Below, one piece after another: positions 15,915-23,609 of a stretch of 32,405 nt of DNA (position 1 is the first letter of the stretch; every line of letters starts with the position of its first letter). This stretch comes from JBOGFC01 sp050742155 (GTDB lineage Bacteria; Actinomycetota; Acidimicrobiia; Spongiisociales; JALYHC01). Under the pieces are notes generated by a model that was not told the DNA's origin, did not search any database, and saw only the letters and a list, made by a program, of their open reading frames with translations. Made by a program: the position numbers and the translations under genes. Location: the NCBI GenBank assembly GCA_050742155.1, contig JBOGFC010000170.1:1-32405 (forward strand), in the 5' to 3' direction.

Positions 15915-16373
15915 GTGGCCTCCCCAGCCAGTCTCGACCACAAGACCTTGCGGCTCATCGAGCTGCTGGTAGCCGACCCGCGCCGCTCGTTCACCGGCCT
16001 GGGGCAGGACCTGGGTCGCTCCGAGGCCTGGGTCCGGCAGCGGGTCAAGCGACTCCGCGCCGACGGGTTGATCCGCTTCGGGATCGCCGGGAACCCGCTC
16101 CTGCTCGGCTTCGGAGCGATGGGCTATGTGGGGGTGAAGACCAACGGCGAGCCGGAGGTGATGGCCCGCCTGGCGGAGATCGACGAGGTCGCCTATCTGG
16201 TGCGAACCAGCGGACGTTTCGACGCCATCCTGGAGGTCTTCATCACCCGCCCAGAGGAGCTGGTGAGGCTCTGCGACCAACGGGTGGCCCGGGTGGAGGG
16301 AGTGACCGCCTGGGAGAGCTTCGGGGCGGTGGAGATCGTCAAGGAGACCTACCCCTGGCGGGCACCCGCCTGA
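15915..16373 (+). CDS. Lrp/AsnC-family regulator (2)
   Basis: 152 residues from GTG 15915; there is no ribosome site, and TAAGAT eight bases upstream indicates a leaderless message. The HTH is LDHKTLRLIELLVADPRRSF followed by TGLGQDLGRSEAWVRQRVKRL. The effector domain has GAMGYVGVKTNGEPEVM and AYLVRTSGRFDAILEVF. It is similar in layout to the divergent neighbour, suggesting duplication and possibly mixed oligomers. It likely responds to an amine, GABA or amino acid and controls the pot, aminotransferase and dehydrogenase genes on either side. Convergent to the aldehyde dehydrogenase with 15 bases between. Confidence 0.88.
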   Translation: MASPASLDHKTLRLIELLVADPRRSFTGLGQDLGRSEAWVRQRVKRLRADGLIRFGIAGNPLLLGFGAMGYVGVKTNGEPEVMARLAEIDEVAYLVRTSGRFDAILEVFITRPEELVRLCDQRVARVEGVTAWESFGAVEIVKETYPWRAPA

Positions 16374-16388
16374 GGCACCGAGCTTGGG

Positions 16389-17828
16389 TCAGCGCACGTT
16401 GTGGAAGTCGAACACCACCGTCTGCAGGTCGGTGAACTCCTCCATCCGCCCCCGCCCCCACCCGGTCTCGGTGCCGGCGCCACCCCCGAAGGGCTGGAAG
16501 GTCTCCCAGTAGTCGGTGGTGTCGTTGACGATCACGCTCCCCGCCCGGAGCGCCTCGGCATAGAGGAAAGCCTTGCGCAGGCTGGACGTGAACACCGCCG
16601 CCTGGAGCCCGAGGCGGTCACGGTTGGCGATGGCCAGCGCCTCCTCGTCGTCCCGGGCGGAGATGATCGGCACCACCGGCCCGAAGGATTCCTCGGCGGC
16701 CAGCAGGCTGCCCTCCTGCACCCGGTCCACCACCGTGAAGTCGTAGTAGAGCCGGGTCGGGAAGCCGGCCGCCCGGTCGCCCCCCAGCAGCACCTCGGCA
16801 CCCCGCTCCCGGGCGTCGGCCAGGTGGCGGTCCATCTTGGCGGCGGTCTCCTCGTTGTTGAGGGGGCCCATGGTGGTGGCCTCGTCGAAGGGGTCGCCCA
16901 AGCGGACCTCTTCGGCGGCCTTCAGGGTCTGCTCGACGAACTCGTCGTGCACCGAGTCGAGCACGATCACTCGCTCGGTGGCGCAGCACACCTGACCGGC
17001 GCAGTAGTAGGCCCCGTAGACGGCCGCCCGGGCGGCGGCGGCCACGTCCGCATCGCCGACCACGATCAGCGGCCCGTTGCCCGACATCTCCATGATGCTG
17101 CGCTTGAGGCCCATCTGGGCGACGATCCGGCGGCCGGTGTCCGACGACCCGGTGAAGCCGATGGCGTCGATCCCCTCGTGGGTGACCAGCACCTCGCCGA
17201 TCTCGGGCCCGCCGGGGATCACCGAGATGGCCCCGGGCGGCACTCCGGCCTCCTCGAACAGCTTGGCCAGCTCCAGCATGGTCCACGGGGTCAGCTCCGG
17301 CGGCTTGCACACGAAGGTGTTCCCGGTGGCGAACCCCGGGGCCAGGTACTCAACCGGGATCACCACCGGGAAGTTCCAGGGAGTGATGGCCGCCCAGGTC
17401 CCCACCGGGCGCCGCCAGGTGAGGATCCGCTTGTTGGGGTCCTGCGAGGGAAGCACCTCACCGGACAGCCGCTTGACGTCCTCGGCGGCGTTGCGGAAGT
17501 ACTCGGCCAGCTCCTCGATGTCGGGCAGCGACTCGGTGTGGAGCGGCTTGCCTTGCTCGAGGGTCTGGAGGCGGGCCAGCTCCTCTCGGCGCCCATCGAC
17601 CAGCTCGGCGATGCGGTGGCAGATGGCCGCCCGCTCATGGGCGGTCATCCCCCTCACCTTCTCCCCGGCCTGCCGGGCCGACCGCACGGCCCGGTCCACG
17701 TCCTCCCGAGAGGCCAGAGGCAGGTTGGCGATGTGCTCCCCGGATACCGGGCTGCGGAGCTCGTAGACCTCGTCCCCGGTCCCGGCGGTCCATTCTCCGG
17801 CGATGAACAGGCTGAGATCGGTGGGCAG
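16389..17828 (-). CDS. Aldehyde dehydrogenase (NAD(P)+-dependent)
   Basis: 479 residues from CTG 17826-17828, which has GAGGAGG five bases upstream and gives a normal ALDH length. The frame is open to a TTG at 17930, but that adds 34 unconserved residues across the divergent promoter region. Catalytic residues are present: Asn152 in ITPWNFPVV, Lys175 in VCKPPELTP, Glu247 in IMEMSGNGP and Cys281 in AGQVCCATER. It oxidises aldehydes, here probably 4-aminobutanal or gamma-glutamyl-aminobutanal from polyamine breakdown, to the acid feeding the GABA transaminase. A TATGCT -10-like box lies at 17853-17858 (minus). Cofactor choice is not clear. Confidence 0.95.
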   Translation of the reverse strand: MPTDLSLFIAGEWTAGTGDEVYELRSPVSGEHIANLPLASREDVDRAVRSARQAGEKVRGMTAHERAAICHRIAELVDGRREELARLQTLEQGKPLHTESLPDIEELAEYFRNAAEDVKRLSGEVLPSQDPNKRILTWRRPVGTWAAITPWNFPVVIPVEYLAPGFATGNTFVCKPPELTPWTMLELAKLFEEAGVPPGAISVIPGGPEIGEVLVTHEGIDAIGFTGSSDTGRRIVAQMGLKRSIMEMSGNGPLIVVGDADVAAAARAAVYGAYYCAGQVCCATERVIVLDSVHDEFVEQTLKAAEEVRLGDPFDEATTMGPLNNEETAAKMDRHLADARERGAEVLLGGDRAAGFPTRLYYDFTVVDRVQEGSLLAAEESFGPVVPIISARDDEEALAIANRDRLGLQAAVFTSSLRKAFLYAEALRAGSVIVNDTTDYWETFQPFGGGAGTETGWGRGRMEEFTDLQTVVFDFHNVR

Positions 17829-17898
17829 TGGGGCCTCCTCGGTCTGCTGTCGAGCATAGCCTCCGCAAACTGAGGCCCGCTCCGTACGATTTCCTTGG

Positions 17899-17904
17899 TA
17901 CAGT
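17899..17904 (+). promoter_or_regulatory. -10 box of a probable leaderless transcript
   Basis: TACAGT lies exactly seven bases before GTG 17912, with no Shine-Dalgarno. This spacing puts the transcript start at or near the GTG. It would drive the aldehyde dehydrogenase remnant, aminotransferase and saccharopine-dehydrogenase-like genes. No good -35 is visible. Confidence 0.38.
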
Positions 17905-17911
17905 CGTTCCC

Positions 17912-18247
17912 GTGACTGCGAATACCGCAAGCCTGCTCCTCGATGGACGGCACCCGGCCGGCGAGGGCGAACCCTTCACGGTCGTCGACCCGGCCACCGA
18001 GGAGCCCCTCGGCCAAGTGCAGGCCGCCTCGCCGGGCCAGGTCGACCGGGCCGCCGGGCGGGCCTTCCCGGCCTGGAGAGACGCCCCCCAGCAGGAGCGC
18101 ACCGAGGCCCTGCTGCGCCTCTCGGAGGGCATCCGGGAGCTGGGGCTGGAGGGATTATGGTCCTTCACCGCGACTCGCCACATCCACTGGAACCTGGACC
18201 TCCAGGCCAAGCCCGGGTGGTTCTCGGAAGGAGAGGAGGAAGCCTGA
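17912..18247 (+). pseudogene. Aldehyde dehydrogenase remnant: N- and C-termini joined, core lost
   Basis: An intact 111-codon frame from GTG 17912. Residues about 6-70 match the beginning of an ALDH: LLLDGRHPAGEGEPFTVVDP, then AGRAFPAWRDAPQQERTEAL. Residues about 73-105 match the extreme C-terminus: LGLEGLWSFTATRHIHWNLD, then LQAKPGWF. The roughly 370 residues between them, including the nucleotide-binding Lys, catalytic Glu and Cys, are absent, so it cannot be an active dehydrogenase. The join is in frame at about IRELGLEG. Its TGA overlaps the next ATG (TGATG), so its translation may couple to the aminotransferase. It is either a decaying gene or a retained mini-protein built from oligomerisation ends. 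Confidence 0.75.
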
Positions 18248-19560
18248 TGGGGATCACCGGGCCCCGCACCGCCGCGTGGTTCCGCCGCGCCCAAGAGAGC
18301 CTGGTCCTCGGGGTATCCAGCCAGTTCCGCTACTGGAGCGATGACGACACGCCGGTCATCGAACGGGGCCGGGGAGCCTACATCTGGGACATGGACGGCA
18401 AGCGCTACATCGACTACCAGTTGGGCTTCGGCCCGATCATCCTGGGCCACGGCCACCCGGCGGTGGCCGAGGCGGTGGCCCGGGCGGCCACCGAGGGCCG
18501 CACCGTCTTCGCCCTCACCCAGGAGCTCGAGGTGGAAGCGGCCGAGGCATTCCGGAGGGCGGTGCCCTGGGCGGACCGGATGCGCTTCACCAACACCGGC
18601 ACCGAGGCCACCATGCACGCCATCCGCCTGGCGCGTGGATTCACCGGACGCGAGCTGATCCTCAAGTTCGAAGGCCAATACCACGGCATGCATGACTACG
18701 TGCTCTTCTCGACCGCCGGAGGCGACCCACGCCACCTGGGCTCACCCCGCAGCCCCGTCCCCCAGCAATCTTCGTCCGGAATTCCCGAGGCGATCCGGGG
18801 GACGATCCGCACGCTCCCCTTCAACGACCTGGAAGCGGTGGACCGCCTCTTCGCCGCCCAGGGGCACAGCCTGGCCGGCATCATCGTCGAGCCCATGCTC
18901 GGCAACCTCTTCGGCATCCTCCCGGAGCCCGGCTACCTGGAGGGGCTGCGGCGAGTCTGCGACGAACACGGGGCGCTGCTCATCTTCGACGAGGTCAAGA
19001 CCGGCTTCCGCATCGCCCTGGGGGGAGCCGCCGAACGGTTCGGGGTCGTCCCGGACCTGGCCACCTTCGCCAAGGCCCTCGGCAACGGGTTCCCGGTGGC
19101 GGCCATCGCCGCCCGCGGTGACGTGGTGGAGGCCTGGCGCCCCGGCGAGATCCTCCAGGCCGGCACCTATTCGGGGAACGGCGTCGCGGTGGCGGCCGCC
19201 AAGGCCACCCTGGAGGAGCTGGCCAAGGGCGATGCCCTGGCCCATATCGACGAGATCGGCCGGATGTTGATGGAGGGGATCTCCAAGGTGTGCGCCGACC
19301 GGGGGGTGACCGCCCACGTGATCGGGCTGCCGGCCATGTTCTCGATCTACCTGGGCGAGAAACCTCCCCGCCACTTCCGGCAGATCACCGGCCACGACGA
19401 GGGCCTGTACGAGCGGCTGGCCATGGGCATGATCGAGCGGGGGGTGTTTCCCTGCCCCGACGCCCGGGAGCCCTGGTTCCTGTGCGCCGCCCTCGCCCAG
19501 GAGGACGTGGACACCACACTGGCGGTCTTCGAGGAGGCGCTGGCCGAGGCCACCTCCTGA
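18247..19560 (+). CDS. Class III aminotransferase (HemL-like group)
   Basis: 437 residues; ATG 18247 overlaps the preceding TGA (TGATG). PLP motifs are RFTNTGTEATMHAIRLAR (113-130), FEGQYHGMHDY (141-151), Asp248 in IFDEVKTGFR and Schiff-base Lys276 in LATFAKALGNGFPVAAI. The TNTGTEATM and TYSGNGVAV segments resemble glutamate-1-semialdehyde aminomutase relatives rather than GabT, but the context is catabolic, not haem synthesis. It probably transaminates an amino acid or amine in this island. The following gene starts inside its stop codon, so both are translated together. Substrate unknown. Confidence 0.92.
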   Translation: MGITGPRTAAWFRRAQESLVLGVSSQFRYWSDDDTPVIERGRGAYIWDMDGKRYIDYQLGFGPIILGHGHPAVAEAVARAATEGRTVFALTQELEVEAAEAFRRAVPWADRMRFTNTGTEATMHAIRLARGFTGRELILKFEGQYHGMHDYVLFSTAGGDPRHLGSPRSPVPQQSSSGIPEAIRGTIRTLPFNDLEAVDRLFAAQGHSLAGIIVEPMLGNLFGILPEPGYLEGLRRVCDEHGALLIFDEVKTGFRIALGGAAERFGVVPDLATFAKALGNGFPVAAIAARGDVVEAWRPGEILQAGTYSGNGVAVAAAKATLEELAKGDALAHIDEIGRMLMEGISKVCADRGVTAHVIGLPAMFSIYLGEKPPRHFRQITGHDEGLYERLAMGMIERGVFPCPDAREPWFLCAALAQEDVDTTLAVFEEALAEATS

Positions 19561-20750
19561 TGCGGATCGCCCTGCTGGGGGCGGGCATCGTCGGCAACGT
19601 CATCGCCCGCGACCTGGCCACCTGGGATCCTCCCGACCAGGTGCGGGTGGGCGACCTCGACCGGGAACGGGCCGAAGAGGCCGCCGAGCCGGCCGGCTTC
19701 GAGGCGGCCGGGGTGGACGTTCAGGACCCCCACTCGTTGGACCGCTTCTTGCAGGGCGCCGACGTGGTGGTGAACGCCGCCCAATACCAGCTCAACCTGG
19801 CCGTCATGGAGGCCGCCTTTCGGACCGGCGTCCGCTACCTCGACCTCGGCGGGCTCTTCCACGAGACACGACGCCAGCTGGAGCTGGGCGACTGGTTCGA
19901 GAAGGCCGGGCTGACCGCGGTGCTGGGCATGGGCTCCTGTCCCGGGGTCTCCAACGTGCACGCCGGGGACCTGGCCGCCCGGCTCGACACCGTCCACTCC
20001 GTTCGCATCTACAACGGGGCGACCGTCGATCCTCCCGGCACTCTGCGGTGGCCGTATTCCCCCTGGACCATCCTCGACGAGATCAGCCGCCCGGCGGTGG
20101 TGTTCAGGGATGGCTCATTCGAGGAGGAGGAGCCGCTCTCCGGGGAGGAGACGTTTGCCTTCGCCGACCCGATCGGCCCCGCCCGGGTGCATCTCTCCCT
20201 GCACTCGGAGGTGGCCACGATCCCGCTCAGCCTGGCCGGAAAGGGGATCCGGCATTGCGAGTTCAAGATCCACTTCTTCGGGCTGCCCGAGGAGACCCTT
20301 CGCCAGCTCCAGCTGCTCGCCTGGCTCGGGCTCGCTTCCACCGAGCCCCGTGCGGTGGGGGAGGTGGAGGGAGTGGTGCCGAGGCGGCTGCTCGTCGACC
20401 TCTTGGAGGAGCGGTCCTCGCTCGAGCCGGAAGGTGGGAAAGGAGCCCCCTCCAACCCGGGCTTCAAGGACATCGCCACCGTCGCCGAGGGGAGCCGGGA
20501 AGGGGACCCGGTACGCCTGCGCCTCGACACCACCGCCTGGCCATCGGCCGAGCTGGAGGTGGCCGGCGGGACCTTGCTGGTGGCGGCCCCGGCCGCCATC
20601 GTGGCCCGCTGGCTGGCCGCCGGGGAGCTCGACAAGCCGGGCGTGCACCCTCCCGAGACGCTCGTCCCTCCCCAGCGCCTCTACCGGGAGCTGGCCCGCC
20701 GCGGGGCGGTCACCCGCCTCAGCGAGGAGACCGTCCTGGCGGGGCACTAG
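19560..20750 (+). CDS. Saccharopine dehydrogenase-like oxidoreductase
   Basis: 396 residues; ATG 19560 overlaps the previous TGA. It begins with a Rossmann motif MRIALLGAGIVGNVIARDLA and continues with DVVVNAAQYQLNLAVMEAAF, TGVRYLDLGG and MGSCPGVSNVHAGDLA, all typical of the saccharopine dehydrogenase/LYS9 family, which also contains carboxynorspermidine synthase and lysine-ketoglutarate enzymes. The C-terminal half holds the substrate domain. It could make or split an opine-type bond between an amine and a keto acid, fitting polyamine or lysine metabolism; the exact reaction is undetermined. Its TAG shares CTAG with convergent dapB. Confidence 0.88.
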   Translation: MRIALLGAGIVGNVIARDLATWDPPDQVRVGDLDRERAEEAAEPAGFEAAGVDVQDPHSLDRFLQGADVVVNAAQYQLNLAVMEAAFRTGVRYLDLGGLFHETRRQLELGDWFEKAGLTAVLGMGSCPGVSNVHAGDLAARLDTVHSVRIYNGATVDPPGTLRWPYSPWTILDEISRPAVVFRDGSFEEEEPLSGEETFAFADPIGPARVHLSLHSEVATIPLSLAGKGIRHCEFKIHFFGLPEETLRQLQLLAWLGLASTEPRAVGEVEGVVPRRLLVDLLEERSSLEPEGGKGAPSNPGFKDIATVAEGSREGDPVRLRLDTTAWPSAELEVAGGTLLVAAPAAIVARWLAAGELDKPGVHPPETLVPPQRLYRELARRGAVTRLSEETVLAGH

Positions 20751-21505
20751 ACCCCCAAGAGCCCCTCCAGGCCGACCGTCACCCCCGGCAGATCACCGAT
20801 CCGCCGCACCGCCAGCAGCACTCCCGGCAGGAAGGACCGGCGGTCGGTGGTGTCGTGGCGGAGGGTGAGGGTCTGGCCCGAATCACCGAGGATCACCTCC
20901 TGATGGGCCACCAGCCCCGGCAAGCGCACGGCGTGCACCGGCACCCCGGCCACCAATCCTCCCCGCGTCCCCGCCACCAGCTCCTCCGACTCCACGGCTC
21001 GGCGCTGGTCGGGACGTGCCTCGGCGATCCGGCGGGCGGTGGCCAGGGCGGTCCCCGAGGGGGCATCCGCCTTGGCGTCGTGGTGCAGCTCGATCACCTC
21101 GGCGGCCGAGAAGAACGGGGCCGCCAGCTCGGTGAACCGCATCATCAGCACAGCTCCGATCGAGAAGTTGGGCGCCACCAGGCAGTTGGGGGGGCCCTCA
21201 CCCCAAAATCCTCGCAGCTCCTCCAATCGCTCCTTGGTGAAGCCGGAGGTCCCGACCACCACGTGCAAGCCGAGACGCCGCCACGCACGGAGGTTGTCCA
21301 TGACCACCTGCGGGTTGGTGAACTCGACCACCACCTCCGCACCGTTCAGGGTCTCCGGATCGGCGACCACCGGCAACCCGGCCACCTCCTCGCCGGCGTG
21401 GTGGGGGTCGTAGAGGGCGGCCAGCTCCAGGTCCCCCTCCTCCCGCACCCCTTCGGCCACCAGCCGGCCCATACGGCCGGCAGCCCCAGATATCGCCACT
21501 TTCAT
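20747..21505 (-). CDS. dapB: 4-hydroxy-tetrahydrodipicolinate reductase
   Basis: 252 residues, standard for DapB. N-terminal NAD(P)H motif VAISGAAGRMGR (3-14), the VVGTSGF loop (83-89), the active-site motif ELHHDAKADAPSGTA (139-153; His141/142, Lys145) and the C-terminal SFLPGVLLAVR are intact. It reduces the product of DapA in diaminopimelate/lysine synthesis. ATG at 21503-21505 has GGAGGGG upstream, starting only four bases after a strong hairpin. The M16 peptidase gene is upstream on the same strand, the usual actinobacterial order. Confidence 0.97.
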   Translation of the reverse strand: MKVAISGAAGRMGRLVAEGVREEGDLELAALYDPHHAGEEVAGLPVVADPETLNGAEVVVEFTNPQVVMDNLRAWRRLGLHVVVGTSGFTKERLEELRGFWGEGPPNCLVAPNFSIGAVLMMRFTELAAPFFSAAEVIELHHDAKADAPSGTALATARRIAEARPDQRRAVESEELVAGTRGGLVAGVPVHAVRLPGLVAHQEVILGDSGQTLTLRHDTTDRRSFLPGVLLAVRRIGDLPGVTVGLEGLLGV

Positions 21506-21522
21506 ATCGCCACCCCTCCGGC

Positions 21523-21572
21523 GTTCTGGCGCGCAAACTTCACACCAGGGTGTGATCTTTGCGCGCCAGAAC
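21523..21572. repeat. 50-base near-perfect hairpin before dapB
   Basis: GTTCTGGCGCGCAAA (21523-21537) pairs perfectly with TTTGCGCGCCAGAAC (21558-21572). Inside, TCACACC (21540-21546) pairs with GGTGTGA (21549-21555), with a 2x2 mismatch between the two stems. It occupies most of the 76-base gap between the M16 gene and dapB and ends four bases before the dapB Shine-Dalgarno. It may be an intercistronic processing or attenuation element, or a miniature mobile repeat. Confidence 0.78.
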
Positions 21573-21581
21573 CAAGGGGGG

Positions 21582-22832
21582 TCATCGCACGAAGGGCTCG
21601 AGGTCGGCCGGTGCGAAGGGACCCACCGCCCCGATCACCCGGGGGGCTTCGAACAGGTCACCGGCCACCGCCACCACGTCGGCGGCGGTGACCTCTTCCA
21701 CCCGGCGGATGACCTCGTCGACCTCCAAGTGCTCCATGCCGGCTAGCTCGGTCCGCCCCAGCCGGGTCATGCGGCTGTTGGGGTCCTCCAGGGAGAGAGC
21801 CAGCCGGCCCTTCTGGTGACTCTTGGCCCGCTCCAGCTCCTCCACGAAGAGCCCTGCTCGGGCCATCTTGTCCAACTCCTGATGGACCAGCTCCAGCACG
21901 GTGGCCGTCTGGGTGGGGGTGGTTCCCACGTAGACCCCGTACGCCCCGGTCTCGGCGTGTGGGGCGCGGAAGCTGTAGACGGAGTAGGCCAGGCCCCGCT
22001 CCTCCCTGATCTCCCGGAAGAGGCGGGACGACATTCCTCCGCCCAGCACATGGTTCATGACGTCGAAGGCGAAGCGCCGGTCGTCGGCCCGCTCCAGGCC
22101 TTCCCCTCCCAGGACCAGGTGAGCCTGCTCGGTCTCCTTGCTGACCAGCCTCACCCGCGGTTCCACCACTGCCTCGGAGTATCCATGCTCGATGCTCTCC
22201 CCGCTCCAGTCGCCGAAGTGCTCGGTCACCTGCTCGACCACCCGGTCGTGGCCCAGGTGGCCGGCGACCGCCACCACCAACGAGGCGGGCTGGTAGCGCC
22301 GCCTCCAGTAGCCGAGGATGTCCTCTCGCCCCATCCCCCGGATCGACTCCCTGGTACCCAGCACCGGCCGCTCCAGGGGATGCCCGGCCCACAAGGCCTG
22401 GAAGAACTGCTCGTGGGCGACGTCACCCGGGTCGTCCTCGTGCATGTTGATCTCCTCCAGCACCACCTGCCGCTCCGCCTCGATCTCGGTTGGGCGGAAG
22501 GCGGGCCGCTGCAACATCTCCGAGAGCAGGCCGAGCCCCATGGGCAGATCCTCGTCCATCAGCCGGGCCCAGTAGCACGTGTAGTCCTTGGAGGTGAAGG
22601 CGTTGGACTGGCCGCCCACCGCATCGAAGGCGTCCGAGATGTCCCGGGCAGTGAGCTCCTCGGTCCCCTTGAAGAGCAGATGCTCGAGGAAGTGGGAGCA
22701 GCCGGCCTCGTTGGCCAGCTCGTCCCGCGTGCCGGTGTCCACCCAGCAGCCGATCGCCACTGAGCGGACCTCAGGCATGTGCTCGGTGATGACCCGCAGG
22801 CCGTTGTCGAGGGTCGAGAGGCGGTAGTGCAT
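21582..22832 (-). CDS. M16 family zinc peptidase (processing-peptidase-like)
   Basis: 416 residues from ATG 22830-22832; the longer frame runs over the divergent promoter and response regulator. The inverted zinc motif HFLEH (47-51) in GCSHFLEHLLFKGT and the distal Glu in VVLEEINMHED (about 127) are intact. The C-terminal inactive-like half contains GGGMSSRLFREIREERGLAYSV, a conserved M16 loop. Family members (PepR/YmxG-like, mitochondrial processing peptidase) degrade peptides as clam-shell chambers. A TATCAT -10-like box ends ten bases before the start (22843-22848, minus). The position next to dapB is the conserved actinobacterial arrangement. Confidence 0.95.
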   Translation of the reverse strand: MHYRLSTLDNGLRVITEHMPEVRSVAIGCWVDTGTRDELANEAGCSHFLEHLLFKGTEELTARDISDAFDAVGGQSNAFTSKDYTCYWARLMDEDLPMGLGLLSEMLQRPAFRPTEIEAERQVVLEEINMHEDDPGDVAHEQFFQALWAGHPLERPVLGTRESIRGMGREDILGYWRRRYQPASLVVAVAGHLGHDRVVEQVTEHFGDWSGESIEHGYSEAVVEPRVRLVSKETEQAHLVLGGEGLERADDRRFAFDVMNHVLGGGMSSRLFREIREERGLAYSVYSFRAPHAETGAYGVYVGTTPTQTATVLELVHQELDKMARAGLFVEELERAKSHQKGRLALSLEDPNSRMTRLGRTELAGMEHLEVDEVIRRVEEVTAADVVAVAGDLFEAPRVIGAVGPFAPADLEPFVR

Positions 22833-22906
22833 CGGTCCCAGGATGATAGGAGGCGAACTCCCGGCGGAATCTCCGACACTCGGCCTCGATACCGGCGAAA
22901 ATGAGC

Positions 22907-22925
22907 GGCAGATGGCCGATCTGCC
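22907..22925. promoter_or_regulatory. Inverted repeat just upstream of response regulator
   Basis: GGCAGAT-GGCCG-ATCTGCC has perfect 7-bp arms around five bases and ends six bases before ATG 22932. There is no Shine-Dalgarno, so the repeat may be an operator overlapping a near-leaderless start, or a hairpin that hides the start. Confidence 0.33.
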
Positions 22926-22931
22926 CAATCC

Positions 22932-23609
22932 ATGAACGAGCTGGTCCTCCTGGTCGAGGACGACCCCTCCATCCGGGAGCTGACCGAGCTGGGCCTCGAG
23001 CAGGCCGGCTTCCGGGTGCACACATCCGCCACCGGACGGGAGGGCCTGCACCGCTTCCGCCTGGAAAGGCCGGACGCGGTGGTGCTCGACGTGATGCTGC
23101 CCGAGCTGGACGGATTGGAGGTGTGCCGGGCGATCCGGGCCGAGTCGTCCGTGCCGGTGGTGATGCTCACGGCCCGCACCGACACCATCGACGTGGTGGT
23201 GGGCCTGGAATCAGGAGCCGACGACTACGTCAAGAAGCCCTTCGAGATGCCCGAGCTGGTGGCCCGGCTCCGCTCGGCCCTTCGGCGCGCCCAGCAGATC
23301 GGGCCGGTCGAGCAGCTGCGGCTGGGGCCCTTGCTCATCGACGTGAGCGCCCACTCGGTGGAGCGCCAGGGCAAGGCGATCGATCTCACCCCGACCGAGT
23401 TCCGCCTGCTGGTGGAGATGGCCCGGCGGCCCGGGCAGGTCTTCACCCGGGAGATGCTGCTGGAGCGGGTGTGGGGTTACGACTACCTGGGCGACTCCCG
23501 GCTGGTGGATGTGGCCGTGCAGCGCCTGCGGGCCAAAGTGGAATCCGACCCCGCCCAGCCCGAGCTGGTTCTCACCGTGCGGGGGGTCGGCTACAAGGCG
23601 GCCCGGTGA
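22932..23609 (+). CDS. OmpR-family response regulator (MtrA-like)
   Basis: 225 residues. Receiver domain 1-120 with acidic pocket Glu9-Asp10-Asp11, phospho-acceptor Asp53 in VVLDVMLPELDG, Thr80 in VVMLTAR and Lys101 in DDYVKKPF. The C-terminal winged helix (about 128-225) shows DLTPTEFRLL, then FTREMLLERVWGYDYLGDSR and the wing VRGVGYKA. The following kinase gene overlaps by GTGA. Kinase plus a GerMN lipoprotein downstream recall actinobacterial MtrA-MtrB-LpqB, which controls cell wall and division genes, so MtrA-like is an inference from context. Divergent from the M16 gene across 99 bases. Confidence 0.95.
   Translation: MNELVLLVEDDPSIRELTELGLEQAGFRVHTSATGREGLHRFRLERPDAVVLDVMLPELDGLEVCRAIRAESSVPVVMLTARTDTIDVVVGLESGADDYVKKPFEMPELVARLRSALRRAQQIGPVEQLRLGPLLIDVSAHSVERQGKAIDLTPTEFRLLVEMARRPGQVFTREMLLERVWGYDYLGDSRLVDVAVQRLRAKVESDPAQPELVLTVRGVGYKAAR

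Noticed and set aside
17912..18247. ALDH remnant as a simple frameshift with the core in another frame
   Set aside because: The locus is only 336 bases; the core is physically absent in all frames.
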